The translations under genes and the position numbers were made by a program. The notes beneath the pieces were generated by a model. It was given only the letters and a program-made list of their open reading frames with translations. It did no database searches and was not told the DNA's origin. From Nocardioides sp. Arc9.136 (GTDB taxonomy: Bacteria > Actinomycetota > Actinomycetes > Propionibacteriales > Nocardioidaceae), in NCBI RefSeq assembly GCF_030506255.1, contig NZ_CP113431.1:1860001-1924000 (forward strand): 64,000 nt of DNA. The letters run 5' to 3'. Below, in pieces: positions 1 through 9,508 of the stretch (the first letter of the stretch is position 1; each line of letters begins with the position of its first letter).

Positions 1-314
1 CCGGCGACGAGGTCGAGCGGCGCCTCGGCACGATCCCGGGCATCGGCCGCTGGACCGCGGCGGAGGTGCGGCAGCGCGCGCTGGGCGACCCCGACGCGGT
101 CTCGTTCGGCGACTACCACGTGGCCAAGGACGTCGGGTGGGCGCTGACCGGCACGCCGTTCGACGACGCCGCCATGGAGGCCTACCTCGAGCCGTGGCGG
201 CCGCACCGCCAGCGGGTGGTCACCCTGCTCTACCTGGCCGGGCACCGCCGCCCGCGCCACGGCGCCCGGATGGCGCCGCGCACGCACCTGCCCGCGCGCG
301 TCACGCGTCGCTGA
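1..314 (+). CDS. DNA-3-methyladenine glycosylase (AlkA type), C-terminal end
   Basis: Only the last ~103 codons are in the window; the 5' end lies outside it. The reading frame (codons from base 3) carries the helix-hairpin-helix core IPGIGRWTA at about bases 34-60. The segment SFGDYHV that follows holds an aspartate at the place of the AlkA-family catalytic Asp. These enzymes flip out and excise alkylated purines in base-excision repair. The gene is convergent with the beta-lactamase gene and overlaps its 3' end by 14 bases. An 8-oxoguanine-type HhH glycosylase is less likely, since no catalytic lysine motif is visible. Confidence 0.8.
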   Translation, partial: GDEVERRLGTIPGIGRWTAAEVRQRALGDPDAVSFGDYHVAKDVGWALTGTPFDDAAMEAYLEPWRPHRQRVVTLLYLAGHRRPRHGARMAPRTHLPARVTRR

Positions 315-1155
315 GCCGCCCGACCGCGCGGATCGCCACTGCGGCCGCGTCGGCGACCGCGGCCTCCGGCACCTCGCCGTCGGCCCGCCGGGAGCGCACC
401 AGCACCGCGAGCACCCACGGGTCACGGCCCGGCGGCCACAGCACCGCCACGTCGTTGACCGAGCCGTGCCCGCCCGTCCCGGTCTTGTCGCCGACCCGCC
501 ACCCGTCCGGGACGGCGGCCCGGATCCGGGCCTCGCCCGTGGTGCTCGCGACCAGCAGGTCGGTCAGCAGCCGCCGGCCCGTCGGCAACGCGTCGCCGAG
601 CAGGAGCGCGGAGTACGTGGTGGCCAGCGCGGCCGGGGTCGAGGTGTCCCGCGGGTCGCCCGGCGCGTGCTCGTTGAGCGCCGGCTCGGTGCGGTCGAGG
701 CGGGTGACCCCGTCCCCGGTCCCGCGCAGGTACGCCGTCAGCGCGGCCGGCCCGCCGAGGTACGCCAGCAGCGCGTTGGCCGCGTCGTTGTCGCTGTCGC
801 GGACGGCGTCGGCCATCAGCCGGCGGGTGCGGGCGTCGGGAGGGCCGTCCCGGTCGAGCAGCGCCGCGGCGAGCAGGGGCTTGAACGTCGAGCACAGGGC
901 GAACCGGGATCCGGCGCGGTGGCCGAGCAGCAGGCCGCCGGTGCCCGCCGCGGCGACGCCGACCACGGCGTCGTACCTCTCCTCGATCCGGCCGAGCGCG
1001 GCGACCGCCGGTCGCGGAGCAGGGGTGGCGGTCGGGACCGGGGAGCGGGTCGGGGGTCGACCGACCCGGGCCGGGCCGTCGGAGCCGCAGGCGGCCAGCG
1101 GTGCCGCGGCGAGCCCGAGCAGGAGCGCGCGCCGGTCGGGACGAGGTGCAGCCAC
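301..1155 (-). CDS. bla: class A beta-lactamase, Tat-type lipoprotein
   Basis: A 284-residue serine beta-lactamase. All class A landmarks are visible: S89-T-F-K92 (nucleophile box), S121-D-N123, the omega-loop E157-P-A-L-N161 (general base Glu166 and Asn170 in Ambler numbering) and K224-T-G226. The N-terminus has twin arginines (R8-R9), a hydrophobic stretch and a lipobox LAAC ending at C23, so it is probably exported by Tat and lipidated. A Pro/Thr-rich linker (residues 28-50) follows. The GTG at 1155 was chosen because it puts the signal peptide right at the N-terminus; the ATG at 1163 is in another frame. It diverges from the carboxyltransferase gene across only 36 bases. It should hydrolyse penicillins; the actual spectrum cannot be read from sequence. 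Confidence 0.92.
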   Translation of the reverse strand: MAAPRPDRRALLLGLAAAPLAACGSDGPARVGRPPTRSPVPTATPAPRPAVAALGRIEERYDAVVGVAAAGTGGLLLGHRAGSRFALCSTFKPLLAAALLDRDGPPDARTRRLMADAVRDSDNDAANALLAYLGGPAALTAYLRGTGDGVTRLDRTEPALNEHAPGDPRDTSTPAALATTYSALLLGDALPTGRRLLTDLLVASTTGEARIRAAVPDGWRVGDKTGTGGHGSVNDVAVLWPPGRDPWVLAVLVRSRRADGEVPEAAVADAAAVAIRAVGRLSDA

Positions 1156-1191
1156 CGGGCCATCCTGCGCGACGCTCCCTAGACTCCGCGC

Positions 1192-2727
1192 GTGCCGATC
1201 CGCCAGGAGCTCCTCGACCTGCTCGCGCGGCGTGCCCTCACCGAGGACGCCGCCCGCCCCGACGCCGTCGCGCGGCTCCACGCCCGCGGCGGTCGCACCG
1301 CCCGCGAGCACGTCGCGGACCTGGTCGACCCCGGCAGCTTCGTGGAGTACGGCCGCTACGTGACCGCCGCGCAGGAGGGCAGGCGCGAGCTCGACGACCT
1401 GCTGGACCGCACCGTCGCCGACGGCATCGTCGGCGGGCTGGCGACGATCGGGGGACGGCAGTGCGCGGTGCTGTCCTACGACTACCTGGTCATGGCCGGC
1501 ACCCAGGGCATGCGCGGCCACCGCAAGACCGACCGGCTGCTCGACGTGGTCGACCGGCTCGCGCTGCCGACCGTCTTCTACGCGTCCGGTGGGGGCGGTC
1601 GCCCGGGCGACACCGACATCCCGCTCGTCTCGGCCCTCGACGTCACCACCTTCGCGGCGTGGGCGCGGATGTCGGGACGGGTGCCGCGGATCGCGGTCGT
1701 CGACGACAACTGCTTCGCCGGGAACGCCGTGGTCGCCGGCTGCGCCGACCTCGTCGTCGCCACCGCACGGGCCTCGCTCGGCATGGGCGGTCCGGCGATG
1801 ATCGCCGGCGGCGGGCTGGGCGACGTGGCCGCCGCCGACGTCGGGCCGCTCGAGGTGATGACCGCCAACGGGGTGGTCGACGTCGTGGCGGAGGACGACG
1901 AGGTGGCCGAGGTCGCCGGCCGGCTGCTCGGCTACTTCCTCGGCCCGGTCGCGGACTGGACGGCGCCCGACCCGACGCCGTTGCGGGACGCGGTCCCCGA
2001 GGGCGAGCAGACGGCGTACGACGTGGAGCCGGTCGTCGAGGGGATCTGCGACGTCGGCAGCGTGACGGTGCTGCGCCCGGCGTTCGCCCCCGAGCTGCTG
2101 ACCGCCCTGGGCCGGGTCGAGGGACGGACCGTCGGGGTGCTCGCCAACGACACCCGGCACATGGCCGGCGCGATCACCGCCGACGCCGGGGACAAGGCCG
2201 CGCGGTTCCTGCAGCTGTGCGACGCGCACGGCTTCCCGGTCGTCTCGCTGGTCGACACCCCGGGGATGATGGTCGGGCCCGACGCGGAGCGGACCGGCCT
2301 GGTGCGCCACACCTCGCGGCTGCTGGTCGCGGGGGCGCAGCTGGCCGTCCCGCTGGTCGGCGTCGTGCTGCGCCGCGCCTACGGGCTGGGCGCCCAGGCG
2401 ATGCTCGGCGGCGGCACCCACGAGCCGCTGCTGACCGTCGCCTGGCCCGGGGCGCACCTCGGCGCGATGGGCCTGGAGGGCGCGGTGCGGCTGGCGATGC
2501 GGCGCGAGCTCGAGGCGATCGAGGACGACGAGGAGCGCGAGCGCACCGTCCGTGAGCTGACCGCCTTCGCCCGGGAGCGCTCCTCGGCGCTGAACGTGGC
2601 CCGGCACTTCGAGATCGACGACGTCATCGACCCGGCCGAGACCAGGCACGTCGTCGCCAGGGTCGTCGACGCCGCGGCCCGGGACGGGCGGCTGCGGGGC
2701 AGCGGACGGTCGGTCGACACCTGGTGA
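1192..2727 (+). CDS. acyl-CoA carboxylase carboxyltransferase subunit (AccD/PccB family)
   Basis: A 511-residue carboxyltransferase with the two crotonase-like halves (about 20-260 and 260-500) of biotin-dependent acyl-CoA carboxylases. The N-half has GHRKTDR and a glycine-rich ASGGGGRPGD segment; the C-half has SLVDTPGMMVG and RRAYGLGAQAM, the usual oxyanion and acyl-CoA regions. It transfers CO2 from carboxybiotin to an acyl-CoA such as propionyl- or acetyl-CoA. No biotin carboxylase/BCCP gene is adjacent, so the partner must be elsewhere. The GTG start lies six bases behind TAGACT (1180-1185), so the transcript is probably leaderless. The substrate cannot be assigned from the sequence. Confidence 0.85.
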   Translation: MPIRQELLDLLARRALTEDAARPDAVARLHARGGRTAREHVADLVDPGSFVEYGRYVTAAQEGRRELDDLLDRTVADGIVGGLATIGGRQCAVLSYDYLVMAGTQGMRGHRKTDRLLDVVDRLALPTVFYASGGGGRPGDTDIPLVSALDVTTFAAWARMSGRVPRIAVVDDNCFAGNAVVAGCADLVVATARASLGMGGPAMIAGGGLGDVAAADVGPLEVMTANGVVDVVAEDDEVAEVAGRLLGYFLGPVADWTAPDPTPLRDAVPEGEQTAYDVEPVVEGICDVGSVTVLRPAFAPELLTALGRVEGRTVGVLANDTRHMAGAITADAGDKAARFLQLCDAHGFPVVSLVDTPGMMVGPDAERTGLVRHTSRLLVAGAQLAVPLVGVVLRRAYGLGAQAMLGGGTHEPLLTVAWPGAHLGAMGLEGAVRLAMRRELEAIEDDEERERTVRELTAFARERSSALNVARHFEIDDVIDPAETRHVVARVVDAAARDGRLRGSGRSVDTW

Positions 2728-2757
2728 GCCCCGCCCGTGGTCGCCCGTGACCGCCCG

Positions 2758-2779
2758 TGACCGCGGGACGCCGCGGTCA
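2758..2779. terminator. bidirectional hairpin between convergent genes
   Basis: A perfect 9-bp inverted repeat, TGACCGCGG / CCGCGGTCA with a 4-base GACG loop, sits between the carboxyltransferase stop (2727) and the convergent CMD-like gene, whose stop codon it includes. There is no U-tract, as is usual for actinobacterial terminators. Confidence 0.55.
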
Positions 2780-3313
2780 GCGCGGGGCGTCAGGCTGCAC
2801 GCGGAGCACGTGCAGGGCGGTCGCGAGCATCTCGTAGTGCCCGGCGAGCAGCACCAGCTCGATCCGGGTCTCCTCGTCGAGCTCGGCGCACAGCTCGGCC
2901 CAGGTCCCGTCGGAGAGGTCGCCGGCGTGCAGCTCGTCGGTGGCCCGCAGCAGCAGCTGCTCGCGGGCGGACCAGCCGGCGGCGTACGGGCCCTCCTCGA
3001 CGCGGGCGATCGCGGCGTCGGACAGGCCGGCCCGCCAGGCCAGCCCCCGGTGCTGGGTGGCTTCGTACTCGCTGCCGGTCAGGTGCGCCACCCGCAGGAT
3101 CACCAGCTCGGTCTCGGCGCGGGGGAGCCGCCCGCCGGGCATCAGGCGCCCGGCGAAGTGGAGCCACCCGCGGAACAGCTTCCGGTGCCGGCCGAGGGTG
3201 AGGAACACCGCCGGCGGCCGGGTCCCGCTGCGGCGGCCGAAGACCCGTGCCAACGCCCAGGTGAAGGGGCCGACGTCACGCAGGGAACCGGGGGAGACGC
3301 GCGGGGCGGGCAT
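2777..3313 (-). CDS. carboxymuconolactone decarboxylase family protein without the redox cysteines
   Basis: A 178-residue all-helical protein of the CMD/AhpD superfamily. The core ELVILRVAHLTGSEYEATQH (about residues 70-89) aligns with the AhpD-type E-x11-C-x2-C-x3-H site but has no cysteines there, so a peroxidase role is unlikely. The second half (about 115-170) repeats the helical pattern with YEMLATALHVLRV. Members of this cysteine-free branch are mostly uncharacterised and may be decarboxylases or isomerases. The gene stands alone between convergent and codirectional neighbours, so context gives no substrate. Confidence 0.75.
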   Translation of the reverse strand: MPAPRVSPGSLRDVGPFTWALARVFGRRSGTRPPAVFLTLGRHRKLFRGWLHFAGRLMPGGRLPRAETELVILRVAHLTGSEYEATQHRGLAWRAGLSDAAIARVEEGPYAAGWSAREQLLLRATDELHAGDLSDGTWAELCAELDEETRIELVLLAGHYEMLATALHVLRVQPDAPR

Positions 3314-3371
3314 GCCTTCCGCTACCCCGCCCGGCGTCCCGGCACTCGTTCCGGCGCGGGAAGTGGACGGG

Positions 3372-4634
3372 TCAGAGCAGGGGGCGCAGCGGCCGGAGCA
3401 GCGACTCGGTGAAGCGGCGGTGCAGGTCGCGCGCCTCCCACTCGCCGCTGGTCAGCTCGATGGAGTTGGTCTCGTCGGTGCGGTAGATGCCCTCCAGCGT
3501 GCGGGCGAGCGCCTCGTCGATGACCTCGACGTTGATCTCGTAGTTGCCCGTCAGGCTGAGCCGGTCGATGTTGGCGGTGCCGACGGTCGACCAGGTGCCG
3601 TCGACGGTGGCGGTCTTGGCGTGGACCATCGCGTCGCGGAACCGGAAGATCCGCACGCCCGCGTCGAGCAGCTGGGAGAAGTATCCGCGCGAGATCCAGT
3701 CGGCGACGATGTGGTTGGACTTCAGCGGCACCAGCAGGCGCACGTCGACGCCGCGCCCGGCGGCCGCGCGCAGCGCGTCGACGAACGGCTGGTCGGGCAG
3801 GAAGTAGGCCTGGGTGATCCAGATGTTGCGGCTGGCCCGGTTGATCGCCTCGAGGTACATGCCGCGGATCGGGAACATCCACAGCCGCGGCACGTTGCGC
3901 TGGAACCGGATCATCGGCTCCCAGCTCGAGGCGGCCTCCAGCAGCAGCGGCCGCTCGCTGTGGCCCAGGCGGCGGCGTCGGTGCAGGTTCCAGAAGTCGG
4001 CGAAGGCGCGCTTGAGGTCCCACACGCCCGGGCCCGTGACCCGCACGTGGGTGTCGCGCCACTCGGTCTCGTACGCCGCGCCGACGTTGTAGCCCCCCAC
4101 GAAGCCGACCGCGTCGTCGACGACGAGCACCTTGCGGTGGTCGCGCCCGTAGCGGCGCAGGTCGAAGAAGCGCCACCCGGCGCCGTACACGGGGTAGCGC
4201 AGCACCTTCAGCGACGGCGGGAACCGCTTGAACCGCGGCGAGACCACGAGGTTCGCGAAACCGTCGTAGATGCAGTAGACGTCGACCCCGCGGGCCGCCG
4301 CGTCGACGAGCGCCTGCTTGAACCGCTCTCCGACGGCGTCGCCCTTCCAGATGTAGGTCTCGAAGAGGACCTGGCGCTCGGCGCCCTCGATCGCGGCCAG
4401 CATGGCCTCGTAGAGGTCCTTGCCGTAGGTGTAGACGGTGACCTCGCCCTCACCGACCGGCACCGGCGACGGAGGGGTGACCGGGAACGGCTTGGGCCGC
4501 TTGCCGCGGCGTCGGTAGGAGTCGACGAGCGACATCCCGACCGCGAGCGCCAGCTGGACGCCGACGACGGTCATCAGGGTCACGCGCAGGTACCGGAGCA
4601 GCCGCTCGACGAGGAGCTGGCGGCGGACGGTCAC
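3372..4634 (-). CDS. phospholipase D family protein (cardiolipin synthase-like)
   Basis: A 420-residue protein with an N-terminal membrane anchor (about residues 12-35) and two PLD catalytic motifs: [10 protein letters not shown] in the first half and [10 protein letters not shown] in the second, i.e. both HxKxxxxD sites. It probably transfers phosphatidyl groups at the membrane, as in cardiolipin synthesis; a nuclease role is possible but less likely given the anchor. The first motif is followed by GFVGGYNVG and the second by STVGTANID, as in cardiolipin synthases. The GTG start is six bases behind TAGATT on the minus strand, pointing to a leaderless mRNA. It diverges from uvrB. Confidence 0.85.
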   Translation of the reverse strand: MTVRRQLLVERLLRYLRVTLMTVVGVQLALAVGMSLVDSYRRRGKRPKPFPVTPPSPVPVGEGEVTVYTYGKDLYEAMLAAIEGAERQVLFETYIWKGDAVGERFKQALVDAAARGVDVYCIYDGFANLVVSPRFKRFPPSLKVLRYPVYGAGWRFFDLRRYGRDHRKVLVVDDAVGFVGGYNVGAAYETEWRDTHVRVTGPGVWDLKRAFADFWNLHRRRRLGHSERPLLLEAASSWEPMIRFQRNVPRLWMFPIRGMYLEAINRASRNIWITQAYFLPDQPFVDALRAAAGRGVDVRLLVPLKSNHIVADWISRGYFSQLLDAGVRIFRFRDAMVHAKTATVDGTWSTVGTANIDRLSLTGNYEINVEVIDEALARTLEGIYRTDETNSIELTSGEWEARDLHRRFTESLLRPLRPLL

Positions 4635-4723
4635 GGGGCCAATCTAGGGCACGGCGCCGGGCCCCCGTCGACGGGAGGAGCGCTCACCGGGCACTGTCGG
4701 CGGTCCCGCGTACGCTCGAAGCC

Positions 4724-6850
4724 ATGCGTCCAGTGACCGATCTCGAGCGCCGCGTCGCCCCGTTCAAGGTGGTCTCCGACTACCAGCCCTCGGGCGACCA
4801 GCCGGCTGCGATCAAGGAGATCACGAAGCGGGTCAAGGCCGGCCAGGAGGACGTCGTGCTCCTCGGTGCCACCGGAACCGGCAAGACCGCGACCGTCGCC
4901 TGGGTGGCCGAGCAGGTGCAGCGGCCGATGCTGGTCATGCAGCCCAACAAGACCCTCGCCGCGCAGTTCGCCAACGAGCTGCGGATGCTCTTCCCCGACA
5001 ACGCGGTCGAGTACTTCGTGTCGTACTACGACTACTACCAGCCCGAGGCGTACGTCCCGCAGACCGACACCTACATCGAGAAGGACTCCTCGATCAACGA
5101 GGAGGTCGAGCGGCTGCGGCACTCGGCGACCAACAGCCTGCTCACCCGGCGCGACGTGATCGTGGTCAGCACGGTGTCCTGCATCTACGGCCTGGGCACG
5201 CCGCAGGAGTACGTCGACCGGATGCTGCGGCTGCGGGTCGGGGAGGAGCACGACCGCGACTCGATCCTGCGGCGGCTGGTGGAGATCCAGTACACCCGCA
5301 ACGACATGTCCTTCACCCGCGGCACCTTCCGGGTCCGCGGCGACACCCTCGAGATCTTCCCGGTCTACGAGGAGCACGCCGTGCGCATCGAGTTCTTCGG
5401 CGACGAGATCGAGCGGCTGATGACGCTGCACGCGGTGACCGGCGAGGTGATTACCGAGGACGAGGAGCTCTACGTCTTCCCCGCCACCCACTACGTCGCC
5501 GGCCCGGAGCGGATGGAGCGGGCGATCAAGGGCATCGAGCTGGAGCTGGAGGACCAGCTGGCGAAGTTCGAGCGGGAGGGCAAGCTCCTCGAGGCCCAGC
5601 GCCTGCGGATGCGCACGACGTACGACATCGAGATGATGCGGCAGGTCGGTTCCTGCTCGGGCATCGAGAACTACTCGATGCACATCGACGGCCGGCAGCG
5701 CGGCTCGGCGCCGAACTGCCTGATCGACTACTTCCCCGAGGACTTCCTGCTCGTCGTGGACGAGTCGCACGTCGCGGTCCCGCAGATCGGCGGCATGTAC
5801 GAGGGCGACATGTCGCGCAAGCGGAACCTGGTCGACCACGGCTTCCGGCTGCCCAGCGCGATGGACAACCGGCCGCTGCGGTGGGAGGAGTTCCTCGACC
5901 GCATCGGGCAGAGCATCTACCTGTCCGCGACGCCGGGCGACTACGAGCTGGACAAGGTCGGCGGCGACGTCGTCGAGCAGATCATCCGCCCGACCGGGCT
6001 GGTGGACCCGGAGGTCGTGGTCAAGCCGACCAAGGGCCAGATCGACGACCTCATCCACGAGATCCGGCTGCGGGTGGACAAGAACGAGCGCGTGCTGGTC
6101 ACCACGCTCACCAAGAAGATGTCCGAGGACCTCACCGACTACCTCCTCGACGCCGGCATCCGCACCCGGTACCTCCACTCCGAGGTCGACACGCTCAAGC
6201 GGATCGAGCTGCTCCGCGACCTCCGGCTGGGGGAGTACGACGTGCTCGTCGGCATCAACCTGCTGCGCGAGGGTCTCGACCTGCCCGAGGTCTCGCTGGT
6301 CTCGATCCTCGACGCCGACAAGGAGGGCTTCCTCCGGTCGGACAAGTCGCTGATCCAGACGATCGGCCGTGCGGCTCGCAACGTGTCCGGCCAGGTGCAC
6401 ATGTACGCCGACAAGATCACCCCGTCGATGGAGAGCGCCATCGACGAGACCAACCGGCGCCGCGCGAAGCAGATCGCCTACAACGAGGCGCACGGGATCA
6501 ACCCGACCCCGCTGCGCAAGAAGATCGCCGACATCACCGAGATGCTCGCCCGCGAGGACGAGAGCACCCAGGCGCTGCTGGAGACCTGGGCCGGCACCGA
6601 GGCCAAGGGCCGCGCGGGTGGGGCGAAGACCAAGCAGCCGGTGCCGGCGCTCGGCAAGGAGTCGGCGGGCAAGCACGCCAAGGACCTCGCCGGCATGCCG
6701 AGCTCCGACCTCGCCCAGCTGATCCAGGACCTGACCGACCAGATGCGCACCGCCGCGGCTGAGCTGCAGTTCGAGGTCGCCGCCCGTCTGCGCGACGAGA
6801 TCTCCGAGCTCAAGAAGGAGCTGCGCCAGATGATGGAAGCGACCAAGTGA
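4724..6850 (+). CDS. uvrB: excinuclease ABC subunit B
   Basis: Full-length UvrB (708 residues), the damage-verifying helicase-like subunit of nucleotide excision repair. The Walker A motif GATGTGKT is at 48-55. The beta-hairpin region follows as [12 protein letters not shown], and the helicase motifs DESH and IGRAARN are present. The C-terminal UVR domain (about 660-700) that contacts UvrC is intact. The ATG start is seven bases behind TACGCT (4711-4716), consistent with leaderless transcription. No SOS (LexA) box is evident in the 90 bases upstream. Confidence 0.97.
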   Translation: MRPVTDLERRVAPFKVVSDYQPSGDQPAAIKEITKRVKAGQEDVVLLGATGTGKTATVAWVAEQVQRPMLVMQPNKTLAAQFANELRMLFPDNAVEYFVSYYDYYQPEAYVPQTDTYIEKDSSINEEVERLRHSATNSLLTRRDVIVVSTVSCIYGLGTPQEYVDRMLRLRVGEEHDRDSILRRLVEIQYTRNDMSFTRGTFRVRGDTLEIFPVYEEHAVRIEFFGDEIERLMTLHAVTGEVITEDEELYVFPATHYVAGPERMERAIKGIELELEDQLAKFEREGKLLEAQRLRMRTTYDIEMMRQVGSCSGIENYSMHIDGRQRGSAPNCLIDYFPEDFLLVVDESHVAVPQIGGMYEGDMSRKRNLVDHGFRLPSAMDNRPLRWEEFLDRIGQSIYLSATPGDYELDKVGGDVVEQIIRPTGLVDPEVVVKPTKGQIDDLIHEIRLRVDKNERVLVTTLTKKMSEDLTDYLLDAGIRTRYLHSEVDTLKRIELLRDLRLGEYDVLVGINLLREGLDLPEVSLVSILDADKEGFLRSDKSLIQTIGRAARNVSGQVHMYADKITPSMESAIDETNRRRAKQIAYNEAHGINPTPLRKKIADITEMLAREDESTQALLETWAGTEAKGRAGGAKTKQPVPALGKESAGKHAKDLAGMPSSDLAQLIQDLTDQMRTAAAELQFEVAARLRDEISELKKELRQMMEATK

Positions 6851-6939
6851 GGGGCAGCGTCGAGCGAGGAACGAGCTCGAGCGCTTGCCGCGAACGCGGG
6901 AGCAGCGGGAGCGGAGCGAGCGGCGGCGACCAAGTGAGG
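6839..6939 (+). repeat. 14-bp direct repeat around the uvrB stop codon
   Basis: GCGACCAAGTGAGG occurs at 6839-6852, where it encodes the last residues and stop of uvrB, and again at 6926-6939. The 87-base separation keeps the second copy in the same frame. The DNA between is rich in GAGCG/GCGAGC steps. It looks like a partial duplication of the uvrB 3' end. Confidence 0.6.
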
Positions 6940-7004
6940 AGGGCCGCCGACCGAGGGGCCGCCGACGAGCGGAGATCGCAGCAGGCGGCGTAGCGTGTGA
7001 CCAC

Positions 7005-8300
7005 GTGGCGGTGACGGGGGAGCAGCAGGCGCCCGCCTTCCGGACCGGCCTGCTGATGTGGGGCATCGGGCTGCTCGTCTACCTCCTCGCGGTCTTCCAC
7101 CGGACCTCGCTCGCCGTGGCCGGGTTGGCCGCCTCGGAGCGGTTCGACATCTCGGCGTCGCAGCTGGCGACGTTCACGATGTTGCAGCTGCTCGTGTACG
7201 CCGCGATGCAGGTGCCGGTCGGCCTCCTGGTCGACCGGTGGGGCTCACGGAGCGTGCTGCTCACCGGGCTGGTGGTGATGACGGCGGCCCAGGTCGGCTT
7301 CGCCCTCGCGACGACGTACCCGCTGGCCCTGGTGGCCAGGGCCTTCGTCGGCGTGGGCGACGCACTGACGTTCATCTGCGTCCTGCGCCTGGTCACCAGC
7401 TGGTTCCCCCGGCGGCGGATCCCCTTGCTGAGCCAGCTGACCGGCACCCTCGGGCAGCTGGGCGCGGTCATCTCGGCGGTGCCCATGACGTGGGCGTTGC
7501 GGGACCTCGGGTGGACCACGGCCTACCTCGGCGCCGCCGCGATCGGACCGGTGCTGCTGGTCGCGCTGCTGCTGGTCCTCCGCGACACCCCGACGGAGCG
7601 GAACCTGCGCGGGGAGTCGATGTCGGTCGGCGCCGTCCGACGCAGCCTCGCCGCGTCCTGGGCGGAGCCGGGCACCCGGCTGGGCTTCTGGATCCACTTC
7701 ACGACGCCGTTCAGCAGCAACGTCCTCGGACTGTTGTGGGGCTACCCGTTCCTCGTGCGCGGCGAGGGGCTCAGCCCGGCCGTGGCGGGCACGCTGCTGA
7801 CGGTGATCATCGTCGCCGTGATGGCGTCGGGACCGGTGCTGGGCTGGCTGGTCGGCGTCCATCCCTGGCACCGGTCGACGGTGGTCCTCGCGATCGTCGG
7901 GGCGATCGCGACGGCCTGGACGGTCGTGCTGGCCTGGCCCGGCGAGGCGCCGCTGCCGTTGCTCGTGGTCCTGGCGCTGGTCGTCGGGGTCGGAGGACCG
8001 GCGTCGATGGTCGGCTTCGACGTGGGCCGCACGTCCAACCCGCCCTCGCGCCTGGCCAGCTCGAGCGGCCTGATCAACCAGGGCGGCTTCATCGCCAGCC
8101 TGGTGCTCGTGGTGTCGATCGGCTTCGTGCTGGACTGGCGCACGCCGGCCGGGTCGGGGTACACGGCCGACGCGTTCCGGTGGGCGATGAGCACGCAGTA
8201 CGTCCTGTGGGTGCTCGGCGCCTCCCAGATCTGGCGCTTCCGTCGCCGAGCGCGCAGCGGGACGACACGGGATGAGCTCACCGCGTCGCTCGTCACCTGA
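7005..8300 (+). CDS. MFS transporter
   Basis: A 431-residue polytopic membrane protein with about twelve hydrophobic segments. The major-facilitator loop signature DRWGSRSVLL follows the second helix, and an Arg/Pro-rich central loop lies near residues 195-215. It is expected to be a proton-coupled porter in the plasma membrane; nothing in the sequence fixes the substrate. The GTG at 7005 was chosen because a TAGCGT -10-like box (6991-6996) lies just upstream and the first helix begins soon after; GTG 7011 is an alternative. The following TetR gene (8377) may control it, though 76 bases with a likely promoter separate the two. Confidence 0.82.
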   Translation: MAVTGEQQAPAFRTGLLMWGIGLLVYLLAVFHRTSLAVAGLAASERFDISASQLATFTMLQLLVYAAMQVPVGLLVDRWGSRSVLLTGLVVMTAAQVGFALATTYPLALVARAFVGVGDALTFICVLRLVTSWFPRRRIPLLSQLTGTLGQLGAVISAVPMTWALRDLGWTTAYLGAAAIGPVLLVALLLVLRDTPTERNLRGESMSVGAVRRSLAASWAEPGTRLGFWIHFTTPFSSNVLGLLWGYPFLVRGEGLSPAVAGTLLTVIIVAVMASGPVLGWLVGVHPWHRSTVVLAIVGAIATAWTVVLAWPGEAPLPLLVVLALVVGVGGPASMVGFDVGRTSNPPSRLASSSGLINQGGFIASLVLVVSIGFVLDWRTPAGSGYTADAFRWAMSTQYVLWVLGASQIWRFRRRARSGTTRDELTASLVT

Positions 8301-8341
8301 TCGACTGCCTCGCCGCGATTCCTGCATCCCATCGCCGTCTG

Positions 8342-8356
8342 CCTACGATGTGTAGG
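8342..8356 (+). promoter_or_regulatory. putative promoter/operator of the TetR gene
   Basis: CCTAC-GATGT-GTAGG is a perfect 5-bp inverted repeat. It contains TACGAT (8344-8349), which fits an actinobacterial -10 box. It lies about 20 bases ahead of the TetR start, so an autoregulatory operator over the promoter is plausible. This is inference. Confidence 0.4.
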
Positions 8357-8376
8357 AAGCGAGGAAGGGAGGCGTC

Positions 8377-8970
8377 GTGCCCCGTGCTGGACTCACCGTC
8401 GACCGGGTCGTGGTCGCGGGTGCCGAGCTGGCCGACGAGGTCGGCCTGGAGCAGGTGACGCTGTCGTCCCTGGCCCGGCGGTTCGGCGTCAAGCCCGCCA
8501 GCCTGTACTCCCACGTGCGCGGCTCGGAGGACCTCCGGACGCGCGTCGCGCTCCTGGCGCTGGAGGAGCTCGCCGGGCGGGCGGCCGACGCGCTCGCCGG
8601 CCGGTCCGGCCCGGACGCACTGCGGGCGCTCGGCGGGGTGTTCCGGGCGTACGCCGCACAGCACCCGGGCCGGTACGACGCCGCCCGGCTGCGCCTGGAC
8701 GCGGAGACCGCCGCGGGCAGCGCCGGCCCACGGCTCGCGTCGATGACGCGGGCGGTCCTCCGGGGCTACCGCCTCGACGAGCCCGACGAGACCCACGCCG
8801 TCCGCCTGCTCGGCAGCGTGTTCCACGGCTTCGTCAGCCTGGAGCGGGCCGGCGGGTTCGAGCACAGCGCCCCCGACAGCCAGGCCACGTGGGACCGGAT
8901 CCTCGACAGCCTCGACACCACGCTGGCGGCGTGGTCCGACCCGACCTCCCCGACAGGAGCAGACCGATGA
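8377..8970 (+). CDS. TetR/AcrR family regulator
   Basis: A 197-residue repressor-like protein. The N-terminal helix-turn-helix (about 20-60) includes LSSLARRFGVKPASLYSHV, typical of TetR, and the remainder is a helical ligand-binding domain of the TetR_C_33 (WHG) type. The GTG start follows a GGGAGG ribosome site. The stop overlaps the next start (ATGA), so it is translationally coupled to the FBP-domain protein. An inverted repeat over its promoter suggests autoregulation. The ligand is unknown; the upstream MFS gene is a natural candidate target. Confidence 0.85.
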   Translation: MPRAGLTVDRVVVAGAELADEVGLEQVTLSSLARRFGVKPASLYSHVRGSEDLRTRVALLALEELAGRAADALAGRSGPDALRALGGVFRAYAAQHPGRYDAARLRLDAETAAGSAGPRLASMTRAVLRGYRLDEPDETHAVRLLGSVFHGFVSLERAGGFEHSAPDSQATWDRILDSLDTTLAAWSDPTSPTGADR

Positions 8971-9470
8971 GACCCCTCGACGAGCGCGAGGTCCGCGCCT
9001 CCTTCGTCAATGCCAGCCGCGGCGAGGCGACGCGCCTGCGGGTGCCCACCGACCTGGCCGAGCGCAGCTGGGCGGACCTGGACTTCCTGGGCTGGGTCGA
9101 CGACCGCGCCCCGCTGCAGTGCTACGTGGTCGCGGTCGGCGACGACGACCGCGCGGTCGGCGTCCAGCTGCGTCGCAACGTCGGCGGCGCCGGCCCTCGC
9201 CGCGCTCGGATGTGCTCGCTGTGCCTGACCACCCACCCCGGCCAGGGCGCCACCTTGATGGTGGCCCCGCGGGCCGGACGCTCCGGTCGCGACGGGAACT
9301 CCGTGGGCGTCGACGTCTGCGCCGACCTCGGCTGCTCGGCGTACGTCCGCGGCCTGCGACCGCTCCCGTCGCTGATGCGGGTGCCGGAGACGCTCTCGGT
9401 GGAGGAGCGGGCGGCGCGCCTGCGGCGCAACCTCGGCGCGTTCCTGGCCCGGGTGCAGGCGACGACCTGA
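8967..9470 (+). CDS. FBP domain (EF-G-binding protein C-terminal-like) zinc protein
   Basis: A 167-residue protein with a treble-clef-like zinc site formed by CSLC (about residues 77-80) and the later pair CADLGC (about 110-115). This is the hallmark of the FBP_C domain found in the EF-G-binding FusB/FusC family. FusB-type proteins rescue EF-G from fusidic acid; this protein has only the zinc domain, so resistance is not implied. The ATG overlaps the stop of the TetR gene and has an AGGAG site. Role unknown, probably at the ribosome. Confidence 0.75.
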   Translation: MRPLDEREVRASFVNASRGEATRLRVPTDLAERSWADLDFLGWVDDRAPLQCYVVAVGDDDRAVGVQLRRNVGGAGPRRARMCSLCLTTHPGQGATLMVAPRAGRSGRDGNSVGVDVCADLGCSAYVRGLRPLPSLMRVPETLSVEERAARLRRNLGAFLARVQATT

Positions 9471-9508
9471 GCGAGCCGAGCAGCCCGTCCTCGCCGTACG
9501 CTCGGCAG

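Noticed and set aside
1156..2649. Long minus-strand extension upstream of the beta-lactamase
   Set aside because: It lies opposite the carboxyltransferase gene and adds ~500 residues of unstructured sequence; the signal peptide right after GTG 1155 fixes the true start.
4631..7066. An 811-codon minus-strand frame over uvrB
   Set aside because: Complete shadow of uvrB; no motif or signal supports it.
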